Made by a program: the position numbers and the translations under genes. DNA of 64,000 bases from CAWCFV01 sp963794995 (lineage in GTDB: Bacteria > Actinomycetota > Actinomycetes > JACCUZ01). Below the pieces are notes generated by a model. The model did not search any database, was not told where the DNA came from, and saw only the letters and a list, made by a program, of their open reading frames with translations. This document shows, one piece after another, positions 11,308 through 19,216 of this stretch. Numbering within the stretch: the stretch's first letter is position 1; the number at the start of each line of letters is the position of its first letter. The stretch lies in assembly GCA_963794995.1 (NCBI GenBank), contig CAWCFV010000002.1, positions 2,976,001 to 3,040,000 of the forward strand, given 5' to 3'.

Positions 11308-11635
11308 TCAGGGTGCGGCGAGCAGGGTGCGGGCCGCGGCCTGGTCCTCCTCGAGCACCATGAGCCGCGGCCCGTCGGTCGTGGTCACCAGCCGGGCCCG
11401 GATCCCGCGCCGCCTGCAGCCGCTGCCGGTCCAGCTCGCCCTGGATGAACGTGCCCGGCGACGAGACCGCGACCATCAGGCCGTAGTCGTCGGCCCCGCC
11501 GGCCGAGGGGCGGCGCTCGACGAGCGACCGGCCGCGGCCGCCGTACGCCCAGCGCAGCAGCAGGGCGAGCAGCCCGACGACGAGCACCGAGGTGATCAGC
11601 GCGCTCCAGTCAGGCACCGCACCAGTGTCACCCAT
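11308..11635 (-). CDS. small membrane-anchored protein, DUF2007-like C-terminus
   Basis: About 108 residues. One membrane helix lies at residues about 11-28 (ALITSVLVVGLLALLLRWAY), followed by a cytoplasmic part. Its end, ELDRQRLQAA/GIRARLVTTTDGP, then RLMVLEEDQAAARTLLAAP, resembles the DUF2007-type fold in which a short ligand-binding ferredoxin-like domain ends in such a helix. An extra C near residue 80 shifts the frame. It is convergent with murA, 7 bases away. The function is unknown and the family match is by eye only. Confidence 0.6.
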
Positions 11636-11646
11636 GAGCGGCTGGC

Positions 11647-11652
11647 TAGGCT
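11647..11652 (+). promoter_or_regulatory. probable -10 box of a leaderless promoter
   Basis: TAGGCT lies 8 bases before the ATG at 11661, and no ribosome-binding site is present, as expected for a leaderless actinobacterial transcript. Confidence 0.45.
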
Positions 11653-11660
11653 CCCGGCCC

Positions 11661-12520
11661 ATGACCGGAACGTCTCTCGCCGTCGTCGGAGCTGGCCTGA
11701 TGGGCTCCGGCATCGCCCAGGTGTCCGCCGTCGCGGGCCACGACGTCGTGCTGCGCGACGTCACCGACCAGGCGCTGGCGCGCGGGCGGGGCGGCGATCG
11801 AGAAGTCGCTGGCGCGGTTCGTCGCCAAGGGGACCCTCGAGCAGCCGACGGCCGAGGCCGCCCTGGCACGGATCACCACGACCACGGACCTGGAGGCGGC
11901 CGCCGAGGCCGACGTCGTGGTCGAGGCGGCCTTCGAGAGCCTCGAGGTCAAGCAGGAGATCTTCCGCGAGCTGGACCGGGTCTGCCGCGCGGGCGCCGTG
12001 CTCGCGACGAACACCAGTGCGATCCCGATCACGACGATCGCGGCGGTGACCGAGCGCCCGGAGTCGGTCGTCGGCACCCACTTCTTCTCGCCGGTGCCGA
12101 TGATGGCGCTGTGCGAGCTCGTGCGCGGGCTACCGGACCAGCGACGAGACCCTGGCGACCGCCCGGGCGTTCGCCGAGGCTGTCGGCAAGACCTGCGTCG
12201 TCGTCAACCGTGACGTCGCCGGCTTCGTGACCACCCGCCTGATCTGCGCGCTGGCGATGGAGGCGGTGCGGCTGGTCGAGAACGGGGTGGCCAGCGCCGA
12301 GGACGTCGACATCGCCTGCCGGCTGGGCTTCGGCCACGCGATGGGCCCGCTGGCCACGACCGACCTCACCGGGGTCGACATCCTGCGCAACGCCAGCATG
12401 AACATCTACGCCGACACCGGCGACGCGAAGTTCTTCCCGCCCGAGTCGCTGTCGCGGATGGTCGCCGCGGGCGACCTCGGCCGCAAGTCCGGGCGCGGCT
12501 TCTACGACTACGACGCCTGA
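11661..12520 (+). CDS. hbd: 3-hydroxybutyryl-CoA dehydrogenase
   Basis: This NAD(P)-dependent enzyme interconverts acetoacetyl-CoA and 3-hydroxybutyryl-CoA. The Rossmann motif VVGAGLMGSGIAQVSAVAGH is at the N-terminus. The catalytic-domain signatures TNTSAIPITTIA, GTHFFSPVPMMALCELVRG, NRDVAGFVTTRL and DLGRKSGRGFYDYDA follow, giving about 286 residues, the normal length. Two extra bases break the frame, near 11790 (RGR/AAIEK) and 12130 (VRG/YRTSDE). It could supply 3-hydroxybutyryl-CoA to the ethylmalonyl-CoA pathway together with the thiolase at 38 kb and the hydratase at 62 kb. Confidence 0.9.
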
Positions 12521-12571
12521 CCGACGACGTCTGACCGGCCGCAGACCGGCGGGGGCCGCTGCCCGGACGCG

Positions 12572-12607
12572 AGTCACAGAAGTCACAGAAGTCACAACCG
12601 TCACAGC
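12572..12607. repeat. four imperfect 9-bp direct repeats (AGTCACAGA type)
   Basis: Units start at 12572, 12581, 12590 and 12599. The first two are identical (AGTCACAGA), then AGTCACAAC and CGTCACAGC. They lie upstream of the STAS gene and just after hbd. The 9-base period does not match a helical turn. They could be a binding array or simple slippage; the role is unknown. Confidence 0.8.
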
Positions 12608-12736
12608 GTGGCGTCAAGAAATCCTCAAGTCCGCGCCGTACGGTCCTTCGACAGGCGACCCGTGGCAACCGATCCCGCCCCCCGGGCGTCTACCTACGCA
12701 GGACACATCGGGCGGATCGAGTGGGGGGTGACCGGG

Positions 12737-13054
12737 ATGGCCGTCGTCGGCGCCACCGAGCGCGAGGTCGTGCTGTCCGGGCGGCTGGACGTGAGCAGTG
12801 CCGCGGAGGTCCGCGCCGCCCTGCACGAGGCGATCGACCTCGGCAGCGGTGACCTGCACGTCGACCTGGCCGCCGTCGAGGTCATCGACGCCACCGGGCT
12901 GGGCGTCCTGCTCGGCGCCGACCGCCGGGCCAAGCAGGCCGGGCGCCGCATCGTCCTGCGCGACGCCGCGCCCCGCGTCCGCGCGATCCTGCGCGTGACC
13001 CGCCTGCACCGCGTGCTCACCCTCGACCAGGCCGGCTCGCCGGTCGCCGTCTGA
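12737..13054 (+). CDS. STAS-domain anti-sigma factor antagonist-like protein
   Basis: A single STAS domain of about 105 residues, like SpoIIAA/RsbV, which free a sigma factor by binding its anti-sigma kinase. The phosphorylation-loop region reads VEVIDATGLGVLLG, with threonine where SpoIIAA has the phosphorylated serine. An N-terminal extension in the same frame reaches back to 12608, and GTG 12728 or ATG 12737 are the plausible starts. I chose the ATG, which follows a G-rich stretch. No partner kinase is adjacent. The PP2C/ATPase regulator at 19-22.7 kb is the nearest candidate partner. Confidence 0.75.
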   Translation: MAVVGATEREVVLSGRLDVSSAAEVRAALHEAIDLGSGDLHVDLAAVEVIDATGLGVLLGADRRAKQAGRRIVLRDAAPRVRAILRVTRLHRVLTLDQAGSPVAV

Positions 13055-13113
13055 CCCGCCGCCCGCCCCTCGGCCGGTCCCCGGCCGCCCGCCGGCGTGA
13101 GGTTACCCACCGG

Positions 13114-13119
13114 TAGGCT
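13114..13119 (+). promoter_or_regulatory. probable -10 box of a leaderless promoter
   Basis: TAGGCT ends 7 bases before the GTG at 13127 and supports that start over the in-frame GTG at 13097. Confidence 0.45.
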
Positions 13120-13126
13120 CCGGCTC

Positions 13127-15156
13127 GTGCGGGACCAGCCGTGGGTGATGCGGACGTACGCCGGGCACTCCTCGGCCGCCGAGTCCAACGCGCTGTACCG
13201 GCGCAACCTGGAGAAGGGCCAGACCGGGCTGTCGGTGGCCTTCGACCTCCCGACCCAGACCGGCTACGACCCGGACCACGAGCTCTCCCGCGGCGAGGTC
13301 GGCAAGGTGGGCGTGCCGGTCAGCCACCTGGGCGACCTCCGCGCCCTGTTCGACGGCATCCCGCTCACCGGGACCAACACCTCGATGACCATCAACGCGA
13401 CCGCGATGTGGCTCTTCGCCCTGTACGAGACGGTGGCCCTGGAGCAGGCCGGGGTCGCGGCCGACGACGACGCGGCGGCGGCCGAGGTGCGTGGCAGGCT
13501 GGCGGGCACGACCCAGAACGACATCCTCAAGGAGTACCTGTCGCGAGGCACCTACGCCTTCCCGCCCGCCGCCTCGATGCGGCTGACGACCGACCTGATC
13601 GCGCACACCGTGACCGAGGTGCCGCGGTTCAACCCGATCAACATCTGCAGCTACCACCTGCAGGAGGCCGGTGCGACCCCGGTGCAGGAGCTCGCCTTCG
13701 CGATGTCGACGGCGATCGCGGTGCTCGACGCCGTACGCGCTGCCGGCCAGGTGCCCGAGGAGCGTTTCGCCGACGTCGTCGCCCGCATCTCCTTCTTCGT
13801 CAACGCCGGCGTGCGCTTCGTCGAGGAGATGTGCAAGATGCGCGCCCTGGTGCAGATCTGGGACGAGACCACCCGGGACCGCTACGGCGTCACCGACCCG
13901 AAGGCCCGGCGGCTGCGGTACGGCGTGCAGGTCAACTCGCTCGGGCTGACCGAGGCGCAGCCCGAGAACAACGTCGCAGCGGATCGTGCTGGAGATGCTG
14001 GCCGTGACCCTGTCCAAGGACGCGCGGGCCCGCGCCGTGCAGCTCCCCGGCGTGGAACGAGGCCCTCGGCCTGCCGCGGCCGTGGGACCAGCAGTGGTCG
14101 CTGCGGATCCAGCAGGTGCTGGCCTACGAGTCCGACCTGCTCGAGCACGACGACCTGTTCGCCGGGTCCCGGGTGGTCGAGGCGAAGGTGGCCGAGCTGG
14201 TGGCGGCCGCCCGCGCGGAGATGGCGAGGATCGAGGACCTCGGCGGGGCGGTCGCCGCCGTGGAGTCCGGCTACCTCAAGGGTGAGCTGGTCGCCGCGCA
14301 CGCCCGCCACCGGGCGCGGGTCGAGTCCGGGGACGCCGTGGTCGTGGGGGTCAACCGCTTCACCGGCACCGAGCCGAGCCCGCTCACCGCCGACCTCGAC
14401 ACGGCGGTGCAGACCGTGGACAAGGAGGTCGAGGCGCGAGCCGTCGCCGCCCTGGAGGCCTGGCGCGCGGGGCGCGACGACCGTGCGGTCGCGGCCGCTC
14501 TCGCGACGCTGCGGGCTGCAGCCGCCACCACCGACAACCTGGTGCCCGCCACCCTGGCCTGCGTCCGGGTGGGCGTGACCACCGGGGAGTGGGCCGGCGC
14601 GCTGCGCGACGTGTTCGGCTCGTACCGCGCGCCGACCGGCGTCGGTGGCAACGCCGGCATGAGCGCGATGAGCGGCCTCACCGGGGAGGCGGGTGACGAC
14701 CTGCACGCCGTGCGCGACCTCGTCACGCGCACCGGCGCGGACCTCGGCGGCCGGCTGCGCCTGCTGGTCGGCAAGCCCGGTCTCGACGGGCACTCGAACG
14801 GGGCGGAGCAGATCGCCGTCCGCGCCCGCGACGCCGGCATCGAGGTGGTCTACCAGGGCATCCGGCTGACCCCGGCGCAGATCGCCTCGGCCGCAGTCGA
14901 GGAAGGCGTGCACTGCGTCGGGCTGTCGATCCTGTCCGGCTCGCACCGCGAGCTGGTACCGGAGGTGCTCCGCCTGCTTCGCGACGCGGGCGCGGGTGAC
15001 GTGCCGGTGGTCGTCGGCGGCATCATCCCCGCCTCGGACGCGCGCTGGCTGCAGGACCAGGGAGTCGCTGCGGTCTTCACCCCGAAGGACTTCGGCATCA
15101 CCGGCATCATCGGGCGCATCGTCGGGGTCGTCCGCGCCGCCCACGACCTCGACTGA
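13127..15156 (+). CDS. meaA: ethylmalonyl-CoA mutase (MeaA-type, single polypeptide with B12 domain)
   Basis: This adenosylcobalamin-dependent mutase converts ethylmalonyl-CoA to methylsuccinyl-CoA in the ethylmalonyl-CoA pathway. It is about 675 residues. The N-terminal catalytic barrel starts WVMRTYAGHSSAAESNALYR and contains GLSVAFDLPTQTGYDPDH, ICSYHLQEAGATPVQE and YGVQVNSLGLTEAQPENNV. The C-terminal cobalamin-binding domain has the base-off motif KPGLDGHSNGAEQIA and ends FTPKDFGITGIIGRIV. Catalytic and B12 domains on one chain, plus near-identity of these blocks to Streptomyces MeaA as I remember it, favour Ecm over methylmalonyl-CoA mutase. Two extra bases (near 13978 and 14053) break the frame; the remaining 1.1 kb is clean. 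Confidence 0.9.
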
Positions 15157-15177
15157 CCCGGTGGCGTCCCCGCGAGC

Positions 15178-15996
15178 TCAGCCGTCGTCGCGCCGGCGCC
15201 AGCGGAAGTAGCGCAGCGCGATCACCAGCCCGACCACGGCCCAGGCGGCCAGGATGAGCGCCACCCGGCCGAGCTCCCAGGAGCCGGCCAGCTCGCGGCC
15301 CTGGAAGCTGTCGGGCAGGAACACCGACCGCATCCCCTGGCACAGCCACTTCAGCGGGAACACGGCCGCGAGCTGCTGCATCCAGCCGGGCAGCTCGTCG
15401 TACTGGAAGAACACCCCGGACGTGAACTGCAGCACCAGGACCACGGGGGTCACCAGGGCAGGTGCCCCGCGCCCGGTGCGCGCCAGCGCGGAGAAGCCGA
15501 TGCCGAGCAGGGTGCAGGTGGTCAGCCCGAGCACGCTGAGCCAGCTGAACGTCCACCAGCTCGCGACGTCGGTGGGGAGGTGGACGTCGAACAGGCTCAC
15601 GCCGATCGCGAGCAGCGCGGCGACCTGGACGGCGTAGACGGCCAGGACCAGGCCGACCTTCCCGAGGAAGTAGGCGGCCGGCGGCATCGGGGTCGCCTGC
15701 AGGCGCTTGAGCGTGCCGTCGTCGCGCTCCTGCGGGATGGCGATCGCGAGGTTCTGGAACGACGTGTACACGATGCCGGACGCGATCATGCCGGCCAGGA
15801 AGTACTGGCTGAACCTGACGCCGGGGGCCACCGTGCCGGAGAAGGCGGAGCCGAACACCACGAGGAGCAGCACCGGCAGGATCATCGTGAAGAAGGCGGC
15901 CTCGCGGTCGCGCACGAAGGACAGCAGCTCGATCCGGGCCCGTCGGAGGCCGATCGAGGCGACCCCCGGGACCCGCGGGGTCACGGCGCCGCTCAC
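15178..15996 (-). CDS. ABC-2 type transporter permease
   Basis: A 272-residue membrane protein with six hydrophobic segments. It begins with a basic N-terminus (RRARIELLSFVRDREAAFF) followed by the first helix (TMILPVLLLVVFGSAF). The layout is that of DrrB/NodJ-like exporters of lipids, drugs or polysaccharides. The GTG start overlaps the TGA of the ATPase gene (GTGA), so the two are translated together and form one exporter. The substrate cannot be predicted. The 3' end lies 21 bases from the convergent mutase gene. Confidence 0.85.
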   Translation of the reverse strand: MSGAVTPRVPGVASIGLRRARIELLSFVRDREAAFFTMILPVLLLVVFGSAFSGTVAPGVRFSQYFLAGMIASGIVYTSFQNLAIAIPQERDDGTLKRLQATPMPPAAYFLGKVGLVLAVYAVQVAALLAIGVSLFDVHLPTDVASWWTFSWLSVLGLTTCTLLGIGFSALARTGRGAPALVTPVVLVLQFTSGVFFQYDELPGWMQQLAAVFPLKWLCQGMRSVFLPDSFQGRELAGSWELGRVALILAAWAVVGLVIALRYFRWRRRDDG

Positions 15997-16844
15997 TGCT
16001 CGCCCAGCATCTCGAGGTAGGTGTCCTCCAGGCTCGGCCGCTGCACGGAGAGGCCGGGCACCTCGCCGCCGAGCTCGGCGGCGAGCTCTGCGACCACGGC
16101 GGTCGGCGTGGCGGTGCGCCGGGACCGCGGCTCGCCGTCGCGGCCGGTCCATGCCACCGTCACCTGCGCGCGGCTCCGGCCGCCGAGGGTCGCCGGCGGC
16201 GCCACGTCGAGGATCGCGCCGCGCGCGATGACGGCCACCCGGTCGGCGAGGCGCTCGGCCTCGTCGAGGTAGTGCGTGGTGAGCACGATGGTGGTTCCCT
16301 CGCGGGCGAGCCGCTCGACGAGCTCCCAGAACACCCGGCGGGCGGCGGGGTCGAAGCCGGTGGTGGGCTCGTCGAGGAAGAGCAGCTCGGGGCGGCCGAG
16401 GATGCCCAGGGCCACGTCGAGGCGCCGCCGCTGCCCGCCGGAGAGGGCCCGCACCCGCTTGCCGGCGCTGTCGTCGAGCCCGACGGTCGTCAGGACCTCG
16501 TCCGGGTCGCGCGGCCTGGGGTAGTAGCCGGCGAAGTGCCGGACGGTCTCGGCGACGGTCAGCTCGGACAGGTCGTTCACCGACTGGAGGACCACGCCGA
16601 CCCGCGCGCGCCAGGCCGAGGTCGGACGGGCGGGGTCCTGCCCGAGGACGCTGACCTCGCCCGCGTCCCTCGTCCGGTACCCCTCGAGGATCTCCACCGT
16701 GGTCGTCTTGCCGGCCCCGTTCGGGCCGAGCAGCGCGAACACCTCGCCGCGGGCCACGACGAGGTCCACCGCGTCGACGGCGACCTTGCCGTCGTACCGT
16801 TTCGTCAGCCCACGGACGGTGACCGCGTCCTGATCGTCGCCCAC
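15993..16844 (-). CDS. ABC transporter ATP-binding protein
   Basis: The nucleotide-binding subunit, 283 residues, drives the adjacent permease. It has Walker A (LLGPNGAGKTTT), the Q-loop region (VGVVLQSVNDL), the signature LSGGQRRRLDVALG, Walker B (LLFLDEPTTG) and the H-loop (TTHYLDEAERL), all in order. The C-terminal 70 residues are the extension typical of DrrA-like exporter ATPases. I chose the GTG giving MGDDQDAVTVRGLTKRY. An upstream extension is open but looks like low-complexity basic sequence. It is divergent from the MFS gene at 16885, with about 40 bases between the starts. Confidence 0.88.
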   Translation of the reverse strand: MGDDQDAVTVRGLTKRYDGKVAVDAVDLVVARGEVFALLGPNGAGKTTTVEILEGYRTRDAGEVSVLGQDPARPTSAWRARVGVVLQSVNDLSELTVAETVRHFAGYYPRPRDPDEVLTTVGLDDSAGKRVRALSGGQRRRLDVALGILGRPELLFLDEPTTGFDPAARRVFWELVERLAREGTTIVLTTHYLDEAERLADRVAVIARGAILDVAPPATLGGRSRAQVTVAWTGRDGEPRSRRTATPTAVVAELAAELGGEVPGLSVQRPSLEDTYLEMLGEQ

Positions 16845-16884
16845 GAGGTCGAGTCTGCCGCAACGACGCGAGGATGGGGGACCG

Positions 16885-18159
16885 GTGGCGCCTCGGATGC
16901 GCTCCACCCTGCGCCGCGTCGCCGTCGACGTGACCCCCCTGCGCAACGCCGACTTCCGCCGGCTGTTCGTCGGCCAGGGTGTCTCGTTCGTGGGCTACCA
17001 GATGACCGCCGTCGCGGTGCCGGTGCAGATGTACGACGTGACGCGCTCGTCGCTGTGGGTCGGCCTCATCGGTCTCGCCGCCTTCGTCCCGCTGGTCGTC
17101 TTCGGGCTCTGGGGCGGCGCGGTGTCCGACGCCGTGGACCGGCGCCGGCTCTACGTCGCGTCGTCGTTCCTGGTGTGGGCCGTGACCGGCGGCCTGCTGC
17201 TCCAGGCGCTGCTCGGCCCCGGCGACCGGTACGTCCTGCTCCTCCTGGTGGCGCTGCAGTCGGTGGGCTTCGCCCTCTCCTCACCCGTCCGCGGGGCGAT
17301 CCTGCCCCGGCTGCTGCACCGCGACCAGGTCCCTGCGGCGAACACGCTGAGCTTCACGATGAGCAGCGTGGGCAGCGTCGTCGGGCCGCTGCTCGCCGGG
17401 GTCGTCCTGGCCCGCTGGACCTACGCGACGGCCTACGCGATCGATGCGGCGCTGTTCACCGTCGGCTTCTACGCGGCTCTGCGGCTGCCGTCCCTGCCGC
17501 CGCTCGGCGAGGTGGTGCGCCCCGGTCTGCGGTCCGTGCTGGACGGCCTGCGGTTCATCGCCGGTCGCCCGGTCATCCTGATGTCCTTCGCCGTCGATGT
17601 CGTCGCCATGGTGTTCGCCATGCCCCGCGCGCTGTTCCCCGAGGTGGCGGACGCCCGGTTCCACGGCGAGACCTCGGTGGGCTGGCTGTTCGCGGCCATC
17701 GCCATCGGTGCGGTCGTCGGCGGGCTCGCCAGCGGCTGGATCGGCCGGGTCCGACGGCAGGGGGTCGCGCTGGTGGTGGCCGTCTGCGGGTGGGGCGTCG
17801 CGGTGGCGCTGGCCGGTCTCGCCCAGGCGCTGTGGGTCGCGGTCCTGCTCCTCGCGGTGGCGGGCGCGGCGGACCTGGTGTCCGCCGTCTACCGGCAGAC
17901 GATCCTGCAGACCTTCGCGCCGGACGCGATGCGCGGCCGGATGCAGGGCGTGTTCATCGTCGTCGTCGCCGGCGGGCCCCGCCTCGGTGACCTCCGGGCG
18001 GGGGGCACCGCCGCGGTGGCGGGGGCGACGTTCTCCTGGGTGGCCGGCGGCATCGCGTGCGCCGTGCTGGTGCTCGTGCTGGCGTTCGCCGTGCCGGCGC
18101 TGTGGCGCTACCGGACGCCAGGCCCCCGCGCCCTCGGCGCGGCCGGCCAGGACACCTAG
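16885..18159 (+). CDS. MFS transporter (EntS/TetV-like exporter)
   Basis: A 424-residue protein with about 11-12 hydrophobic helices. The loop after helix 2 carries the MFS motif as GGAVSDAVDRRRLYV, and a pseudo-repeat appears in the second half (MRGRMQGVFIVVV). The N-terminal NADFRRLFVGQGVSFVGYQM is typical of the enterobactin-exporter branch. GTG 16885 is the likely start. Its TAG overlaps the stop of the convergent oxidase gene within the palindrome CCTAGG. A drug or siderophore exporter is plausible but the substrate is unknown. Confidence 0.85.
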   Translation: MAPRMRSTLRRVAVDVTPLRNADFRRLFVGQGVSFVGYQMTAVAVPVQMYDVTRSSLWVGLIGLAAFVPLVVFGLWGGAVSDAVDRRRLYVASSFLVWAVTGGLLLQALLGPGDRYVLLLLVALQSVGFALSSPVRGAILPRLLHRDQVPAANTLSFTMSSVGSVVGPLLAGVVLARWTYATAYAIDAALFTVGFYAALRLPSLPPLGEVVRPGLRSVLDGLRFIAGRPVILMSFAVDVVAMVFAMPRALFPEVADARFHGETSVGWLFAAIAIGAVVGGLASGWIGRVRRQGVALVVAVCGWGVAVALAGLAQALWVAVLLLAVAGAADLVSAVYRQTILQTFAPDAMRGRMQGVFIVVVAGGPRLGDLRAGGTAAVAGATFSWVAGGIACAVLVLVLAFAVPALWRYRTPGPRALGAAGQDT

Positions 18160-19160
18160 GGCTGGACGGCCTGCCGCTGCCCGGCCGAAGCGCCGGCCGC
18201 GTCTCCCTCGGCCGTGCCCAGCAGGGTCTCGACCTCGGCGAGCACGTCGTCGGCGCAGCCCCACGACAGCGTGACGCCGGCGCCGCCGTGGCCGTAGCAG
18301 TGCACGACGCCCCCAGGGGACCCGTCGGCGTGCGGAACGGTGTCCAGCCGGACGGAGGGGCGGGCCGGGCGCAGGCCGACCCGGTGACCGAGCACCTGCG
18401 CCCGGCGCAGCGCCGGCACGAGGGCGACCGCGCGGGCCAGGAGCTCGCGAGCCGTGATCGGGTCGGGCTGCAGCGTCCAGTCGCCGTCCTGAGCCGTCCC
18501 GCCGACGATCACGTCGTGCTCGCGCGGGACGACGTAGAGCGGACGCTCGCCGGGCCCACGCTCGGACACCAGGAGCCACTCCGCGACGCCGGTCTGGGCG
18601 ACCCGCACCACCTGGCCGCGCACCGGGTGCAGCGTGGTGTCGGCCGCCAGCGCCCGGGACGCCAGCCCGGTGGCGTTCACGACGACGCCGGCGGTGGGCA
18701 GGCCGGCCAGCCGGTGTCGGGTGAGGGTGCCGCCGGCCCGCTCGAGCCGGTCGACGAGGTACCGGAGGTAGACGTCCATCTCGGCGACCGGGAGGGCCAG
18801 CCGCCAGCCCCGCGCGTGGCCGGGAGCCGGATCGTCCACGACGGCGAGGTCGGGCACCGCCGGCCGCCACCACGGCTGCACCGGCGCGCCCGCGTGCAGC
18901 AGCTCGACGCCGTCGCGCAGCCGCACCCCGGTGCCGGGCTCGTCGGCCAGGGCACACAGCGCGTCGTAGGTGCGTGCCGACCACGCCGTGACCCTGTCCT
19001 GGGGCAGCGCCCGGTAGGGGTACCAGAGGGCGGCCGCCACCGCGCTGGTCGTCTCCGGTGGCAGGTCGCGGGCCAGCACGTCGGCCTGGTGGCCCGCCTC
19101 GGCCAGGCGGACGGCGCAGGTGAGCCCGACCACGCCCGCGCCCACGACGATGACCCGCAC
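18156..19160 (-). CDS. FAD-dependent D-amino-acid oxidase family protein
   Basis: A 334-residue oxidoreductase. The FAD-binding Rossmann motif VIVVGAGVVGLTCAVRLAEAG is at the N-terminus. Blocks typical of D-amino-acid oxidase/D-aspartate oxidase follow: TSAVAAALWYPYRA, VVVNATGLASRAL, HPVRGQVVRV, VGLRPARPSVRLD and a C-terminal HCYGHGGAGVTLSWGCA. These enzymes deaminate D-amino acids to 2-oxo acids with release of H2O2. Start is GTG at 19160. The exact substrate preference cannot be read from the sequence. Confidence 0.85.
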   Translation of the reverse strand: MRVIVVGAGVVGLTCAVRLAEAGHQADVLARDLPPETTSAVAAALWYPYRALPQDRVTAWSARTYDALCALADEPGTGVRLRDGVELLHAGAPVQPWWRPAVPDLAVVDDPAPGHARGWRLALPVAEMDVYLRYLVDRLERAGGTLTRHRLAGLPTAGVVVNATGLASRALAADTTLHPVRGQVVRVAQTGVAEWLLVSERGPGERPLYVVPREHDVIVGGTAQDGDWTLQPDPITARELLARAVALVPALRRAQVLGHRVGLRPARPSVRLDTVPHADGSPGGVVHCYGHGGAGVTLSWGCADDVLAEVETLLGTAEGDAAGASAGQRQAVQP

Positions 19161-19216
19161 GGCCCCAGTCTGGCCGTTCCCGGGTCGGCCCGCCCGGCAA
19201 CGGCCGGTATGCCTGC

